Shown piece after piece: positions 15,895-24,473 of a DNA stretch of 35,219 nt. The stretch is taken from assembly GCF_014698115.1 (NCBI RefSeq), contig NZ_JACJSJ010000087.1, positions 1-35,219 of the forward strand, read 5' to 3'. Positions within the stretch are counted from its first letter, which is position 1. Every line of letters begins with the position of its first letter. This stretch comes from Nostoc sp. FACHB-973 (GTDB lineage: Bacteria > Cyanobacteriota > Cyanobacteriia > Cyanobacteriales > Nostocaceae). The notes beneath the pieces are model-generated. The model did not search any database, was not told where the DNA came from, and saw nothing but the letters and a program-made list of their open reading frames with translations. A program made the position numbers and the translations under genes.

Positions 15895-17418
15895 ATGTGG
15901 AAAACATTTTATATCAAACCTAATGAAATCGGCATCTTATATCACCGCAGTGACTTCAAGAAAATTTTACAGCCTGGTACACACACTTATTTTGGTGGCC
16001 ATTGGCAAGTCAAAATCTACGACCTCAATCAGCCACAAGCTCAGATTGAAAACCTAGAACTGTTGTTACGCAACCATCAGCCTGAACTGCAACAACATTT
16101 ATTGATTATCAGAACTGCATACAATCAAGCTGCGTTAGTACGCTGTGGTCAGAATTGGCTAAGCGTTGCACCAAATCAATTGATGGCTTTTTGGCGTGGT
16201 TTTATTGAGGTAGAATCTCATCTCTTCAACTTAGAAGAAAGTTTAGAATTGCCTGCTTCTTTTGTGCAGCAACTACGTAAATTCGCCTTGAGTGGACTGA
16301 AAAAGTTTCAAATTTCCGAGTATGAAATTGGTTTACTATACGTGCAAAATGATTTTGTGCGACCTCTAGAACCTGGAGAGTATGCTTTTTGGTCAGTAGA
16401 TCGGGATGTTTCAGTGCGGACTCTCAGTCGAATTGTGCCTAACCCAGACTTTCCCCTGGAAGATGTTCTAATTGAAAAACATCCTGATTTTGTTGCCGCC
16501 TACTGTCAAACAGTGCAATTACTGAATTGGCAAGTTGCAATTGTGCGGTATCGAGGTAAAGTGATTTCTATTTTGCCACCTACAAGCCGCAAGTTGTTTT
16601 GGCAAGGTGTTGAGGTGGAAATTATCGACATCAGCGCCGATGCTCAGTTAGAGTCTCGTTTAGTGGCTGAGTTGGTTGAGGGTTCAGCAGAAGTGAAATT
16701 GCTCAGTCGCAACTGTTTGCATATTTGCCAAGTACCCGCACAACACATCGCACTACTATACATTAATCAAGAGTTTCAAGGACAGCGATCGCCAGGGGTA
16801 CACGCTTGGTGGTTATTTGGACGCTCTTTTCAAACTGAAACCATCGACTTAAGACTACAAAATATGGAAGTATCAGGTCAAGATATCCTTTCTAAGGATA
16901 AAGTACCTCTGCGGTTAAATTTGACAGCTGGCTTCCGTATCCAAGATCCATTGAGAGCAAAAAGCGGCTTATCAGATATTTCCGGCTTCTTATACAAAGA
17001 ATTGCAATTTGCTTTGCGTGGTGCGATCGGCGAACGCAATTTAGACGCCTTATTAGAAGATAAAGGTGCAATTGACAGAAGTATATCTGAATACATTCGC
17101 CAGAAAACCGCAGACTATGGAATCGAAGTGGATTCTGTAGGCGTCAAAGACATTATTTTACCTGGCGAGATTAAGACGATCTTGAGCAAAGTAGTCGAAG
17201 CAGAAAAAGCCGCTCAAGCAAACGTAGTCAGACGCAGAGAAGAAACCGCTGCTACTCGCAGTATGTTAAACACTGCCAAAGTGATGGAGGATAATCCAGT
17301 GGCTTTGCGTCTGAAGGAACTTGAAGTATTAGAACGCATTGCAGAGAAGATCGATCGCATTCAAGTTAACGGTAGTTTGGATAGTATCCTAACAGACTTG
17401 ATTCGGATGAATCCGTAG
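15895..17418 (+). CDS. SPFH/band-7 (slipin-like) protein
   Basis: Start taken at the ATG at 15895 (MWKTFYI, 507 residues); an ATG at 15883 is an alternative and the frame is open to 15820. The C-terminal half is an SPFH domain (about residues 300-470): KVPLRLNLTAGFRIQDP, a helix FLYKELQFALRGAIGERNLDALL, and YGIEVDSVGVKDIILPGEI, then a coiled coil with EAEKAAQANVVRRREETAATR. The N-terminal half repeats a beta-rich module about three times, each with a pattern like E-I-G-I-L-Y then P-G-x-Y/H (near residues 12, 143 and 280). There is no obvious transmembrane helix. SPFH proteins form membrane-associated cages or rings. Partner genes are not evident here. Confidence 0.8.
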   Translation: MWKTFYIKPNEIGILYHRSDFKKILQPGTHTYFGGHWQVKIYDLNQPQAQIENLELLLRNHQPELQQHLLIIRTAYNQAALVRCGQNWLSVAPNQLMAFWRGFIEVESHLFNLEESLELPASFVQQLRKFALSGLKKFQISEYEIGLLYVQNDFVRPLEPGEYAFWSVDRDVSVRTLSRIVPNPDFPLEDVLIEKHPDFVAAYCQTVQLLNWQVAIVRYRGKVISILPPTSRKLFWQGVEVEIIDISADAQLESRLVAELVEGSAEVKLLSRNCLHICQVPAQHIALLYINQEFQGQRSPGVHAWWLFGRSFQTETIDLRLQNMEVSGQDILSKDKVPLRLNLTAGFRIQDPLRAKSGLSDISGFLYKELQFALRGAIGERNLDALLEDKGAIDRSISEYIRQKTADYGIEVDSVGVKDIILPGEIKTILSKVVEAEKAAQANVVRRREETAATRSMLNTAKVMEDNPVALRLKELEVLERIAEKIDRIQVNGSLDSILTDLIRMNP

Positions 17419-17511
17419 TGATGACATCAATTATGTAGTGACTGTCTTAAAAGTCAAGCGATCGCACCATATACTACTTAGGTATCTATTGAGATTAGAG
17501 GATTTATTTCA

Positions 17512-18459
17512 ATGAATAACGTTCAAAAGCAGCACTTCGTACCTCAATTCTATTTAAAAAACTTTGCTAATGAAGACACATTATTTGTGTTGGATAAGAT
17601 AGAAAAATCCATTTATCCATCTCATGTAAAAAATGTTGCACAACAGAGATATTTTAATGATTTTCCTGATTCGTTTTTACCTGATGAATTAAGGGATAAA
17701 ACAAAATCTCAATTCATTGAACATGATCTCGCTAAAGTCGAATCCAGATTTAGAGATTTTCTCAAACTGATCATAGATTGTCTTGAAGAAATCGAAAAAA
17801 AGAACTTATTTGATTCTCTTGGAGTTCTGGACGAAGAGGCAAAGAAAAATTTATCTGCCTTGTTAGCACTTCAGTTTGTCAGGACAACTATGCTTAGAGC
17901 GAAAATTAAAGAAATATTTCAATCTTTAGATGATCTTAAGAAAAGAATGGATCAGGCACTATTCAAGAATAATATAAACATTCAAGAAGTTAGCCTTCCT
18001 TCTCCAAAAACTTCAAGTAATTCAATTTATTTTCATGATTTATTAAAGGTAGGTATCGAAGAAGACTCAATAGCACAGCATTTATTTTATATCTCTAATA
18101 TTCTCGATCAAGGTTCTGATTCAGAGATATCAAAAATATTATCAAGTCATATCTGGTTATTTGGTGTGAACTCAACTTCCATTCCACTATGGACTTCAGA
18201 TAATCCAATAGCAATCAAACAACATGAGCATTTTGGAACTGGTCTGGCTTCACATGGTGTCCAAGTAGTTTATCCAATTAGTTCTAAACATCTTCTAATT
18301 ATGTTTGAATCCAACTTTTGGAATAAGCTCAAGAGTTATGACGGAAAGAGCATTCCCCTGTCAGAAGACGATGTAAAATCGTATAACAAGCTACAAGCAA
18401 ATCAATGTTATAGACAAACTTACTCCAGCAAGAAAAATTTTGAGCTTTTGGTAACCTGA
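17512..18459 (+). CDS. DUF4238 domain protein
   Basis: This 315-residue soluble protein begins with the DUF4238 hallmark NVQKQHFVPQFYLKNFA, followed by a short strand pair with FVLDKIEKSIYP and the VKNVAQQRYFND motif. A long helical middle and a C-terminal segment WLFGVNSTSIPLWTSDNPIAI (TSDNP is also typical) complete it. DUF4238 proteins are scattered in bacterial accessory regions and have no established activity. The gene is strongly AT-rich relative to its neighbours. Ribosome site GAGGA is 10 bases before the ATG. It stands alone. Confidence 0.8.
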   Translation: MNNVQKQHFVPQFYLKNFANEDTLFVLDKIEKSIYPSHVKNVAQQRYFNDFPDSFLPDELRDKTKSQFIEHDLAKVESRFRDFLKLIIDCLEEIEKKNLFDSLGVLDEEAKKNLSALLALQFVRTTMLRAKIKEIFQSLDDLKKRMDQALFKNNINIQEVSLPSPKTSSNSIYFHDLLKVGIEEDSIAQHLFYISNILDQGSDSEISKILSSHIWLFGVNSTSIPLWTSDNPIAIKQHEHFGTGLASHGVQVVYPISSKHLLIMFESNFWNKLKSYDGKSIPLSEDDVKSYNKLQANQCYRQTYSSKKNFELLVT

Positions 18460-18510
18460 ATTATAGCGATCGCTCCATAATCTCAAACATCCCAAAATTT
18501 TAGGTATTTA

Positions 18511-19113
18511 TCAACCGCTTTGAAGCATCCAAACTAAAAATCCTAGAATTTGTTCTACAGGTGGAAGGGGATAATCCATCAAGTCAATAGTGACAGTATT
18601 ATCCTCCAGTTTCAGGAATCGCCATTGGGTACCACTGCTAATCGAACCATATATTACCGGAACTAAACGATTTTTTGCAGCGTTGAATCTTTGTGCTGCA
18701 ACCATTTCGGCAATACATTGTCCAAAGCCTGTTCTTAAATCAGCTTTTTTTGCTTCCACAATCACAATTGCAGGTGCTTCAATTTCTAAAACTTCAGGCG
18801 ATCGACTCAAAAGGAAATCACACATTCCATTAAGTCCAACTGCCTCATCAACTGTAAAATCTTCCCCAGAGAATAAGCTAATTTGCCGATTTAATATCCG
18901 TCTAACTTCCAATAAGATTGGGTAAATAATTCCTTCTGAACGTGCTTTTTCACTTGCTGAAGAAACAAGTGGTAGACTTTCTTCAAGATATGCAGTTAGT
19001 GTAGCAGATGCTTCAATGGGTTTGGTGACAGGAAGAAATCGTCCACCCTCCTGTGTTTTTAACCCGAAAGCTTCTTTGACTTTACTGATATTTGTAAACT
19101 GACTATAAGGCAT
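18511..19113 (-). CDS. PD-(D/E)XK nuclease-like protein, paralogue of 20248-20850
   Basis: This 200-residue soluble protein has a restriction-endonuclease-like signature: Asp99 in GMCDFLLS, a hydrophobic strand and Glu120-x-Lys122 in IVIVEAKKADL, then Gln132 in GFGQCIAEMVAA, which fits D-(x)n-ExK with a following Q helix. It is homologous along its full length to the protein at 20248-20850 (shared SEKARSE, ILL, FSGE/Q, CDF, VEAKK, GQCIA-MVAA). Such proteins are common in cyanobacteria and lack an established role; nuclease activity is inferred only from the motif. The two copies diverge around the polyphosphate kinase gene. Confidence 0.75.
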   Translation of the reverse strand: MPYSQFTNISKVKEAFGLKTQEGGRFLPVTKPIEASATLTAYLEESLPLVSSASEKARSEGIIYPILLEVRRILNRQISLFSGEDFTVDEAVGLNGMCDFLLSRSPEVLEIEAPAIVIVEAKKADLRTGFGQCIAEMVAAQRFNAAKNRLVPVIYGSISSGTQWRFLKLEDNTVTIDLMDYPLPPVEQILGFLVWMLQSG

Positions 19114-19271
19114 AATTTCTAATTCCTTTACAAGTCCACATTCAGTCTAGCGAGTTAGGGCAATGTCTACGACTGCTTCTTATATATCGCTACAATTATC
19201 CTCCCAGAGCATCTGTGTATATTTACACTCATTTCGTATTAAAATATATACTTGATAGATAAACTATAATT

Positions 19272-20225
19272 ATGCCGACTCAATGGCATGGGGTAACAGC
19301 AATGTCAATTGATGAAGTTGAAAACCAGCAAAATAATGATCTAGTTCAAACCGCTACAAACTTAGTAGAAAACCTGATAAAGGCAAAAGACAAGAAAAAA
19401 TCTAAAAAATCAAAAAGGATTTTTGATGGTAGCACAGAAGCTTTTGCCAAGAAAATTCCCAAAAAGACTTTTGAAACTGAACTAGAGCAACTCCAGATTG
19501 AGCTAGTCAAAATGCAATACTGGATTAAGCACACTGGCTATCGGGTTGTCGTCATATTTGAAGGACGCGATGCAGCCGGCAAAGGAGGAGTAATTAAACG
19601 TATTGCCGATCCACTCAATCCTCGTGGCTGTCGTGTAGTTGCTCTCGGAACTCCCTCCGATCGCGAGAAAACTCAGTGGTATTTTCAGCGTTATGTGCAA
19701 CATCTTCCGACAGCAGGCGAAATTGTCCTTTTCGATCGCAGTTGGTACAACCGAGCCGGAGTTGAACGGGTGATGGGTTTTTGTACCGAAGCAGAATATC
19801 AAGAATTCATGCAATCTTGCCCAGAATTTGAACGAATGCTGGTGCGATCGGGCATTGTTTTAATCAAGTACTGGTTCTCCGTCAGCGATGAAGAACAAGA
19901 AAAACGCTTTCTTTCTCGCAGTCACGATCCAGCAAGGCGCTGGAAACTTAGTCCAATGGATTTGGAATCACGCGATCGCTGGGTAGAATACTCCAAAGCA
20001 AAAGATACCATGTTTGCTTACACAAATATTCCCGAAGCCCCTTGGTTTACGATTGAAGCAGATGATAAAAAACGTGCGCGGCTCAACTGCATTCATCATT
20101 TGTTGAGCAAAGTTCCTTACGAAGATATGACACCTCCTCCCTTAGAACTTCCGTCTAGACCTGTGGCTGAGGATTATGTTCGCGCCCCTCGCAATGAGCA
20201 GTTTTTTGTTCCTCAAGTGTATTGA
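19272..20225 (+). CDS. ppk2: Polyphosphate kinase 2
   Basis: This 317-residue protein of the PPK2 family phosphorylates nucleotides with polyphosphate, or forms polyphosphate from nucleotides, in the cytoplasm. The P-loop is EGRDAAGKGGVIKR (about 97-110), the Walker B/lid region is LFDRSWYNRAGVERVMGF, and the C-terminal part has IKYWFSVSDEEQEKRF and the PPL-LPSRP ending of class I members. A basic 50-residue N-terminal extension rich in lysine precedes the kinase domain. The ATG at 19302 is an alternative start that would remove 10 residues. The stop is 22 bp before the PD-(D/E)XK-like gene, so the two may be co-transcribed. Confidence 0.93.
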   Translation: MPTQWHGVTAMSIDEVENQQNNDLVQTATNLVENLIKAKDKKKSKKSKRIFDGSTEAFAKKIPKKTFETELEQLQIELVKMQYWIKHTGYRVVVIFEGRDAAGKGGVIKRIADPLNPRGCRVVALGTPSDREKTQWYFQRYVQHLPTAGEIVLFDRSWYNRAGVERVMGFCTEAEYQEFMQSCPEFERMLVRSGIVLIKYWFSVSDEEQEKRFLSRSHDPARRWKLSPMDLESRDRWVEYSKAKDTMFAYTNIPEAPWFTIEADDKKRARLNCIHHLLSKVPYEDMTPPPLELPSRPVAEDYVRAPRNEQFFVPQVY

Positions 20226-20247
20226 GCAACATTCCTGAGGCAAAACT

Positions 20248-20850
20248 ATGGCGTACAGCGACTTTACTCTAGAAAAAGTTTCGGCTGTTTTGGGAATCAC
20301 TACCCAAGAAGCCGATCTATTTCCCAAGCTTGTACCTCTTTCTATTCCTTCGTGGTTAAATGAAACTTTAGGAAAGCGAACCCAATTAGCTCTGATTAGT
20401 GAAAAGGCTCGGAGCGAATTTATTATTGTACCGATTTTATTAACTTGTCGCGATCTCAGCCAAGATACCTTGGCTATTTTCTCTGGACAAAGACTTGACG
20501 TTGATCCTACACAGGGTTTGATTGGGGAATGTGATTTTATTTTAGCAATGGCTCCACCTCTACCACCCTTGCGAAGCCCAATCCTGACTGTTGTGGAAGC
20601 CAAGAAAAATGATGTAGAAGCTGGGTTAGGACAGTGCATCGCGCAAATGGTGGCGGCGGATTTATTCAATCGTTCATCTGGACAATCAGAAATACCCGTG
20701 TATGGATGTGTGACAACAGGAGAAGTATGGCAGTTTCTTCAACTTTCGCAAAAAGTGGCTTTGCTTGATAAGCAAAGATATTATTTGGATAATGTAGGAG
20801 CTATTTTGGCAATTGTACAAACAATTGTTCAGCAATTCAGTAATATTTAA
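20248..20850 (+). CDS. PD-(D/E)XK nuclease-like protein, paralogue of 18511-19113
   Basis: This protein is 200 residues long, the same length as the paralogue on the other side of ppk2. The putative active site is Asp96 in GECDFIL, Glu117 and Lys119 in LTVVEAKKND, and Gln129 in GLGQCIAQMVAA. The N-terminal SEKARSEFIIVPILL segment is conserved too. No DNA-binding or partner domain is visible. It starts 22 bp after the ppk2 stop in the same orientation, suggesting an operon. Function unknown; a nuclease-fold role is inference. Confidence 0.75.
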   Translation: MAYSDFTLEKVSAVLGITTQEADLFPKLVPLSIPSWLNETLGKRTQLALISEKARSEFIIVPILLTCRDLSQDTLAIFSGQRLDVDPTQGLIGECDFILAMAPPLPPLRSPILTVVEAKKNDVEAGLGQCIAQMVAADLFNRSSGQSEIPVYGCVTTGEVWQFLQLSQKVALLDKQRYYLDNVGAILAIVQTIVQQFSNI

Positions 20851-21026
20851 ATATCTAGGCAACAGCATAAGCATAGTCAGTTTTAGACATTGCTAACAAA
20901 GATTCAAAAATTGGATATATCTACGTTACAATCTGTATCCTGGTCATTGGTTTTGCCATTTATAGCGTTATACTCACATCTTTAAACACACAGTGCAAAG
21001 CCAAATACTTTTCCGTCTATATAAAA

Positions 21027-21380
21027 TCAAGCTGATGCTTCTGCTAAAGCTGCCAAGTTTAATTTATTTAAAATACTAGACTTGATTGGGCGCTTTTCGT
21101 CCCAAAAAATTAGAGAATAATAAAAGTCTTTTGCTATTGAAGAAGTCAAAAGTTCAAAAGTTTTATATGCAACTTTCTCATCATCAAAGCTAAGAAAGTA
21201 AACTGTATCATCAAAAACCACGGGTTTGTCTGCTATCTTACCTATCAATCTAAAGTCCAATTTCTTATAAAGTCCAGAAATTGCAATTTTCCAAGGTGCA
21301 AAAGTATACAAACCAACACCAAAAATCGAAAATCGAGGATTATCTTGATAAATTTTGCTTTTTCTTTTGTCATAGGACTC
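21027..21380 (-). pseudogene. C-terminal remnant of a DNA adenine methylase / R-M protein
   Basis: In this frame, from just after the TAG at 21381-21383, the sequence reads RKSKIYQDNPRFSIFGVG, then APWKIAISGLYKKLDF, VVFDDTVYFLSFDDE, ELLTSS, and SLIFWDEKRPIKSSIL-LNLAALA. These are the C-terminal (target recognition) motifs of large N6-adenine methylase / restriction-modification proteins as I know them. The catalytic methylase domain with its NPPY motif is absent upstream, so this is a decayed tail. The frame has no good start codon (TTG at 21311). Confidence 0.65.
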
Positions 21381-21480
21381 CTATTTGATTTGTGAAAAAA
21401 CTAAGTATATTTGTAGGATAGCGATCGCCATTTAGCAGCGATCACCAGCTGGTTGTCGAGCAAAGGCGATCGCAGTTAAA

Positions 21481-21607
21481 CTGCCTGTACGAAACTAAGC
21501 ATGATTTTAGTGCCATCACACTATCCCGTAAATTAATTTTGTTAACTCGCAATCATAGAGATTTCAGCAAAGTACCAGGATTGCTAATTGAGGGAGTAAC
21601 AGTTTAA
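21481..21607 (+). pseudogene. vapC 3' remnant (copy A)
   Basis: An open frame ending at the TAA at 21605-21607 encodes DFSAITLSRKLILLTRNH followed by RDFSKVPGLLIEGVTV. This matches the C-terminus of VapC-type PIN toxins (the LLTRN-DF segment carries the last acidic residue). No 5' part is present. Confidence 0.65.
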
Positions 21608-21762
21608 TGCGTAGGCGCAGCCCGTCGTAGACATCGCGTAATTTGTTGTTGAGTGAAGGCGTAGGCGTAGCCCATCGTAGACATCGCTACAACGGTTTAC
21701 TTCTTGTCCATCTCAGAGACCATCTCTAAATGTTGTCGAGTTGGAGCGATCGCAGTTATAAA
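21515..21762. repeat. Direct repeat flanking the vapBC pair, left copy
   Basis: This segment (vapC tail, the dispersed GTAGGCGCAGCCC repeat, then TCCATCTCA and CATCTCTAAAT, ending in GCGATCGCAGT) is similar in order and sequence to 22721-22957 on the other side of the TA pair. The copies have diverged with small indels. Boundaries are approximate. Confidence 0.6.
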
Positions 21763-21958
21763 ATCCCTAAACATGCGGTGTTTTTTTATGGTGTCAGAGT
21801 GATATGGGACTCATATCTCATTTTTGAACAAGATTTCAGATAAAACCCTGATAAAACGGGCTTTTCAGTCTCAGTATGTTTTCAGAAATCAAATCGGAGT
21901 CCTATAGGAGTTAAACTTAATAGTAAGATTTAAGGTATTTGCTTGAGGGTTATCAGCA

Positions 21959-22273
21959 ATGACGGCGAAAGAGCAACTTCTTCGAGAAATTGAGCAAGCA
22001 CCAGAGGAATTGATAGAAGCAATTTTGAACCTTTTGCAGTCTGTAAAGGCGCAACCTAGTTTCCAAGGTTCTAATCAAGATAGTATTCAAGAAGCAGATA
22101 GCACTCAAGTAATTACTTCTCCTGTTCCAGTAGATAACTCTCTGCTAAATCTCTTCAATGAGTTCGAGCAATTTGCTCAGAGTATTCCTCCTGAAGAACT
22201 GGTTAACTTGCACACAGATAGCGCAGAGCAGCACGACCAGTATCTTTACGGAACTCCTCAAACATCAACATGA
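21959..22273 (+). CDS. Putative antitoxin of a VapBC-like pair
   Basis: This small acidic protein of 104 residues has an N-terminal helix (AKEQLLREIEQAPEELIEAILNLLQSV) of the kind found in cyanobacterial antitoxin-like proteins paired with PIN toxins, then a low-complexity acidic middle rich in Ser/Gln/Asp and a C-terminal Y-G-T-P segment. The stop overlaps the start of the PIN gene (ATGA), which is the classic arrangement. It would bind and neutralise the toxin and repress the shared promoter; both are inferred. No DNA-binding motif is clearly visible. Confidence 0.75.
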   Translation: MTAKEQLLREIEQAPEELIEAILNLLQSVKAQPSFQGSNQDSIQEADSTQVITSPVPVDNSLLNLFNEFEQFAQSIPPEELVNLHTDSAEQHDQYLYGTPQTST

Positions 22274-22683
22274 ATCCTGTTTTCGTAGACACGTTTTACT
22301 GGATAGCGCTTGCTAATCCACGAGATGCATGGCACGTCCGCACTCAAGAGATACACAAATCGCTGATGCAAACAAAACTGATTACAACCGATGAGGTGCT
22401 AACTGAGTTTGTGAATTATTTCTCAACTGCTGGTAGATACACCCGAAGCGGAATATTTCAACTAACACAAAGCATTCTGCGAAATGATCAGGTTCAAGTT
22501 ATTCCCCAAACACGCGAATCCTTTTTAGGTGGTCTAGCTCTGTATTCTCAACGCTTTGATAAAGGCTATAGCTTGACAGATTGCATTTCTATGCACACTA
22601 TGCGCCAACTGGAGATCATAGAGGTATTGACACACGATAAACACTTCACCCAAGAAGGCTTTGCGATCTTGTTGTCTGATTGA
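22270..22683 (+). CDS. PIN-domain toxin (VapC-like)
   Basis: This 137-residue PIN-domain protein retains the acidic residues of the metal-dependent RNase fold: Asp7 in VFVDTFYWIA, Glu46 in DEVLTEFVNY, Asp104 in SLTDCISM and Asp123 in LTHDKHF. It begins within the antitoxin stop. VapC toxins cleave tRNA or rRNA to stop growth. Length is normal and there are no stops or shifts, so it is probably functional. Confidence 0.85.
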   Translation: MNPVFVDTFYWIALANPRDAWHVRTQEIHKSLMQTKLITTDEVLTEFVNYFSTAGRYTRSGIFQLTQSILRNDQVQVIPQTRESFLGGLALYSQRFDKGYSLTDCISMHTMRQLEIIEVLTHDKHFTQEGFAILLSD

Positions 22684-23237
22684 GTGTTGCAAGTAAGTAA
22701 AACGTTATTTAAGTCGCGATCGCTCTATCTCGTAAATTAGTTTTATTAACACGCAATCATCAGTATTTGGGCAAAGTACCGGATTGTTAATAGAGGATTG
22801 GACAGTTTAATGCGTAGGCGCAGCCCGTCGTAGACATCGCCTAGTTTATTGTCGTCGAGTTAGGGCCATCGCAACAACAGCCTAGTTCTTATCCATCTCA
22901 CACACAATCTCTAAATATAAAGTCGCGTTTTGTCGAATTGGGGCGATCGCAGTGGTGAATAACCAACAATGTCAAAAGATCAGAGGTAGAAGTTTGCTGA
23001 TTTACTTAGGCTTTGTTTGATCGAATTTTATTCACGAAATTTACGAATACTCTAAGTAAGGATTCTTATACGGAAAATATGTATAATATGTAGTTAACCA
23101 ACTTCCTTTATGAGTGAGGTCAATGGTTAGAGGTTATGTGTTAATGTTCAGCACCTAGTTGCGATGAAGTTAACGGTTAGTATAGTTTCGACATTGGGAG
23201 TAAAGCAATTGGCACTTTGTATCTTAGGTAATTTAGA
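22684..23237. other. Intergenic region with second vapC relic and promoter of the DUF262 operon
   Basis: No intact gene. The left half is the right-hand copy of the direct repeat around the TA pair, with a frameshifted vapC tail. The right half (about 22980-23237) is AT-rich and contains a TATAAT at 23082-23087, which could be a -10 element for the DUF262-HEPN operon about 150 bp downstream; no convincing -35 box was identified. Confidence 0.5.
22721..22957. repeat. Direct repeat flanking the vapBC pair, right copy
   Basis: It contains a decayed vapC C-terminus (RKLVLLTRNHQYLGKVP, then a one-base shift to GLLIEDWTV and TAA at about 22808-22810), the sequence TGCGTAGGCGCAGCCCGTCG identical to the left copy, and a GCGATCGCAGT end. 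It has the same orientation as 21515-21762, so the vapBC pair lies between direct repeats. Confidence 0.6.
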
Positions 23238-24470
23238 ATGACTAACTCATCAAATCCTCAAACTAATGAGGATACCGAAGTGTCTGAAGCGCAGTTTGAA
23301 AAAAATGAACCAGTCAAATGGTTTGATAACGATTCTCAGCCTGATGAGACATATTCAATCAATGAGTATGAAATAACTACATCGCCTAATGATTTTAATA
23401 TTAAGACGATGTATGACTTTATAAAATCTGGTGCTATTAATATTCCAGGCTTCCAACGTAATTATGTCTGGGATATTAAAAGAGCTTCAAAACTAATTGA
23501 ATCTATCATAGTTGGTTTACCTATTCCACAGATATTTCTTTATCAGGAATCAAGAAACAAGTTTTTGGTAATAGATGGGCAACAACGCTTAATGTCTCTC
23601 TACTATTTCATTGAGCAACGCTTTCCAAAAGACGAAAAGAGAACTATTTTGAGGCGAATTTTTGAAGAGAATGGCAAGATTCCAGATGAAATTCTGGGAG
23701 ATGATGCCTATTTTACTAAATTCAATTTGCAATTGCCCTCAAATTTACCAAATCATCCCAATAAGCTAAATAAAATCAACTACTCAACCCTAGATGAATA
23801 TAAGATTGCATTTGATTTGCGAACTATAAGAAATATCATAATCAAGCAGAACTTTCCAGAAGAAGATGATTCTTGTATATATGAAATTTTTAATCGCCTA
23901 AACTCTGGCGGTATAAATTTAAAACCTCAAGAGATTAGGACAAGCCTATATTACTCTGATTTCTACAATATGTTGTATCGCCTCAATACTCTACCTGCCT
24001 GGCGACGAATAATTGGAGTTAACGAACCGGATCTGAATATGAAAGACATTGAAATTCTCTTAAGAGGATTTGCAATGTTAGTTGAGCGCCAAGAATATCA
24101 GTCGTCTATGGTGAAGTTTCTCAATAGCTTTTCTAAGAACTGTAAAAAATTGAGAAATGAACAGATAGATTACCTTGAAAAGCTATTCCACTCTTTTTTA
24201 GACGCTTGCTCAGAATTGCCAGAAAAAGCATTTTATCGAAAGACAACTAATAAGTTTAATATTTCTATTTTTGAAGCGGTATTTGTCGCTCAATGTGGAC
24301 ATTTTTTTGAAACACGTCAGCTTGTTGAAGGAAAGATAGATACTGAAAAGCTCGAAGAACTAAAAAGCGATACAGAGTTTGTAGAAGCCATACAATCTCA
24401 AACTACTAGTAAGGAAAATGTCAACAAAAGATTACAAAAAGCGGCAATTATTCTTCGTAAAGAATTGTGA
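23238..24470 (+). CDS. DUF262 (ParB/Srx-fold) protein
   Basis: This 410-residue protein has a DUF262 N-terminal domain: NIPGFQRNYVWD (residues 68-79), GLPIPQIFLY, FLVIDGQQRLMSL (109-121), and IFNRLNSGGINLKPQEIR. The DGQQR motif is the nucleotide-binding/NTPase signature shared with GmrS, SspE and BrxU-type defence proteins. A helical C-terminal half follows, without the HNH nuclease (DUF1524) that GmrSD-like enzymes carry. Instead, the next gene 3 bp downstream encodes a HEPN-type nuclease candidate. Role inferred: sensor or regulator in a two-gene defence or toxin system. Intact, AT-rich. Confidence 0.85.
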   Translation: MTNSSNPQTNEDTEVSEAQFEKNEPVKWFDNDSQPDETYSINEYEITTSPNDFNIKTMYDFIKSGAINIPGFQRNYVWDIKRASKLIESIIVGLPIPQIFLYQESRNKFLVIDGQQRLMSLYYFIEQRFPKDEKRTILRRIFEENGKIPDEILGDDAYFTKFNLQLPSNLPNHPNKLNKINYSTLDEYKIAFDLRTIRNIIIKQNFPEEDDSCIYEIFNRLNSGGINLKPQEIRTSLYYSDFYNMLYRLNTLPAWRRIIGVNEPDLNMKDIEILLRGFAMLVERQEYQSSMVKFLNSFSKNCKKLRNEQIDYLEKLFHSFLDACSELPEKAFYRKTTNKFNISIFEAVFVAQCGHFFETRQLVEGKIDTEKLEELKSDTEFVEAIQSQTTSKENVNKRLQKAAIILRKEL

Positions 24471-24473
24471 TTT

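Larger units (their letters stand above)
21381..21958. other. Intergenic region with vapC relic and dispersed repeats
   Basis: No intact gene. It holds a vapC 3' relic (21481-21607), one copy of a direct repeat (about 21515-21762), and two copies of a dispersed repeat of the type GCGTAGGCG(C/T)AGCCC followed by TCGTAGACATCGC near 21609 and 21659. The final 150 bases before the vapB-like gene are AT-rich and presumably carry its promoter and operator. Confidence 0.6.
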
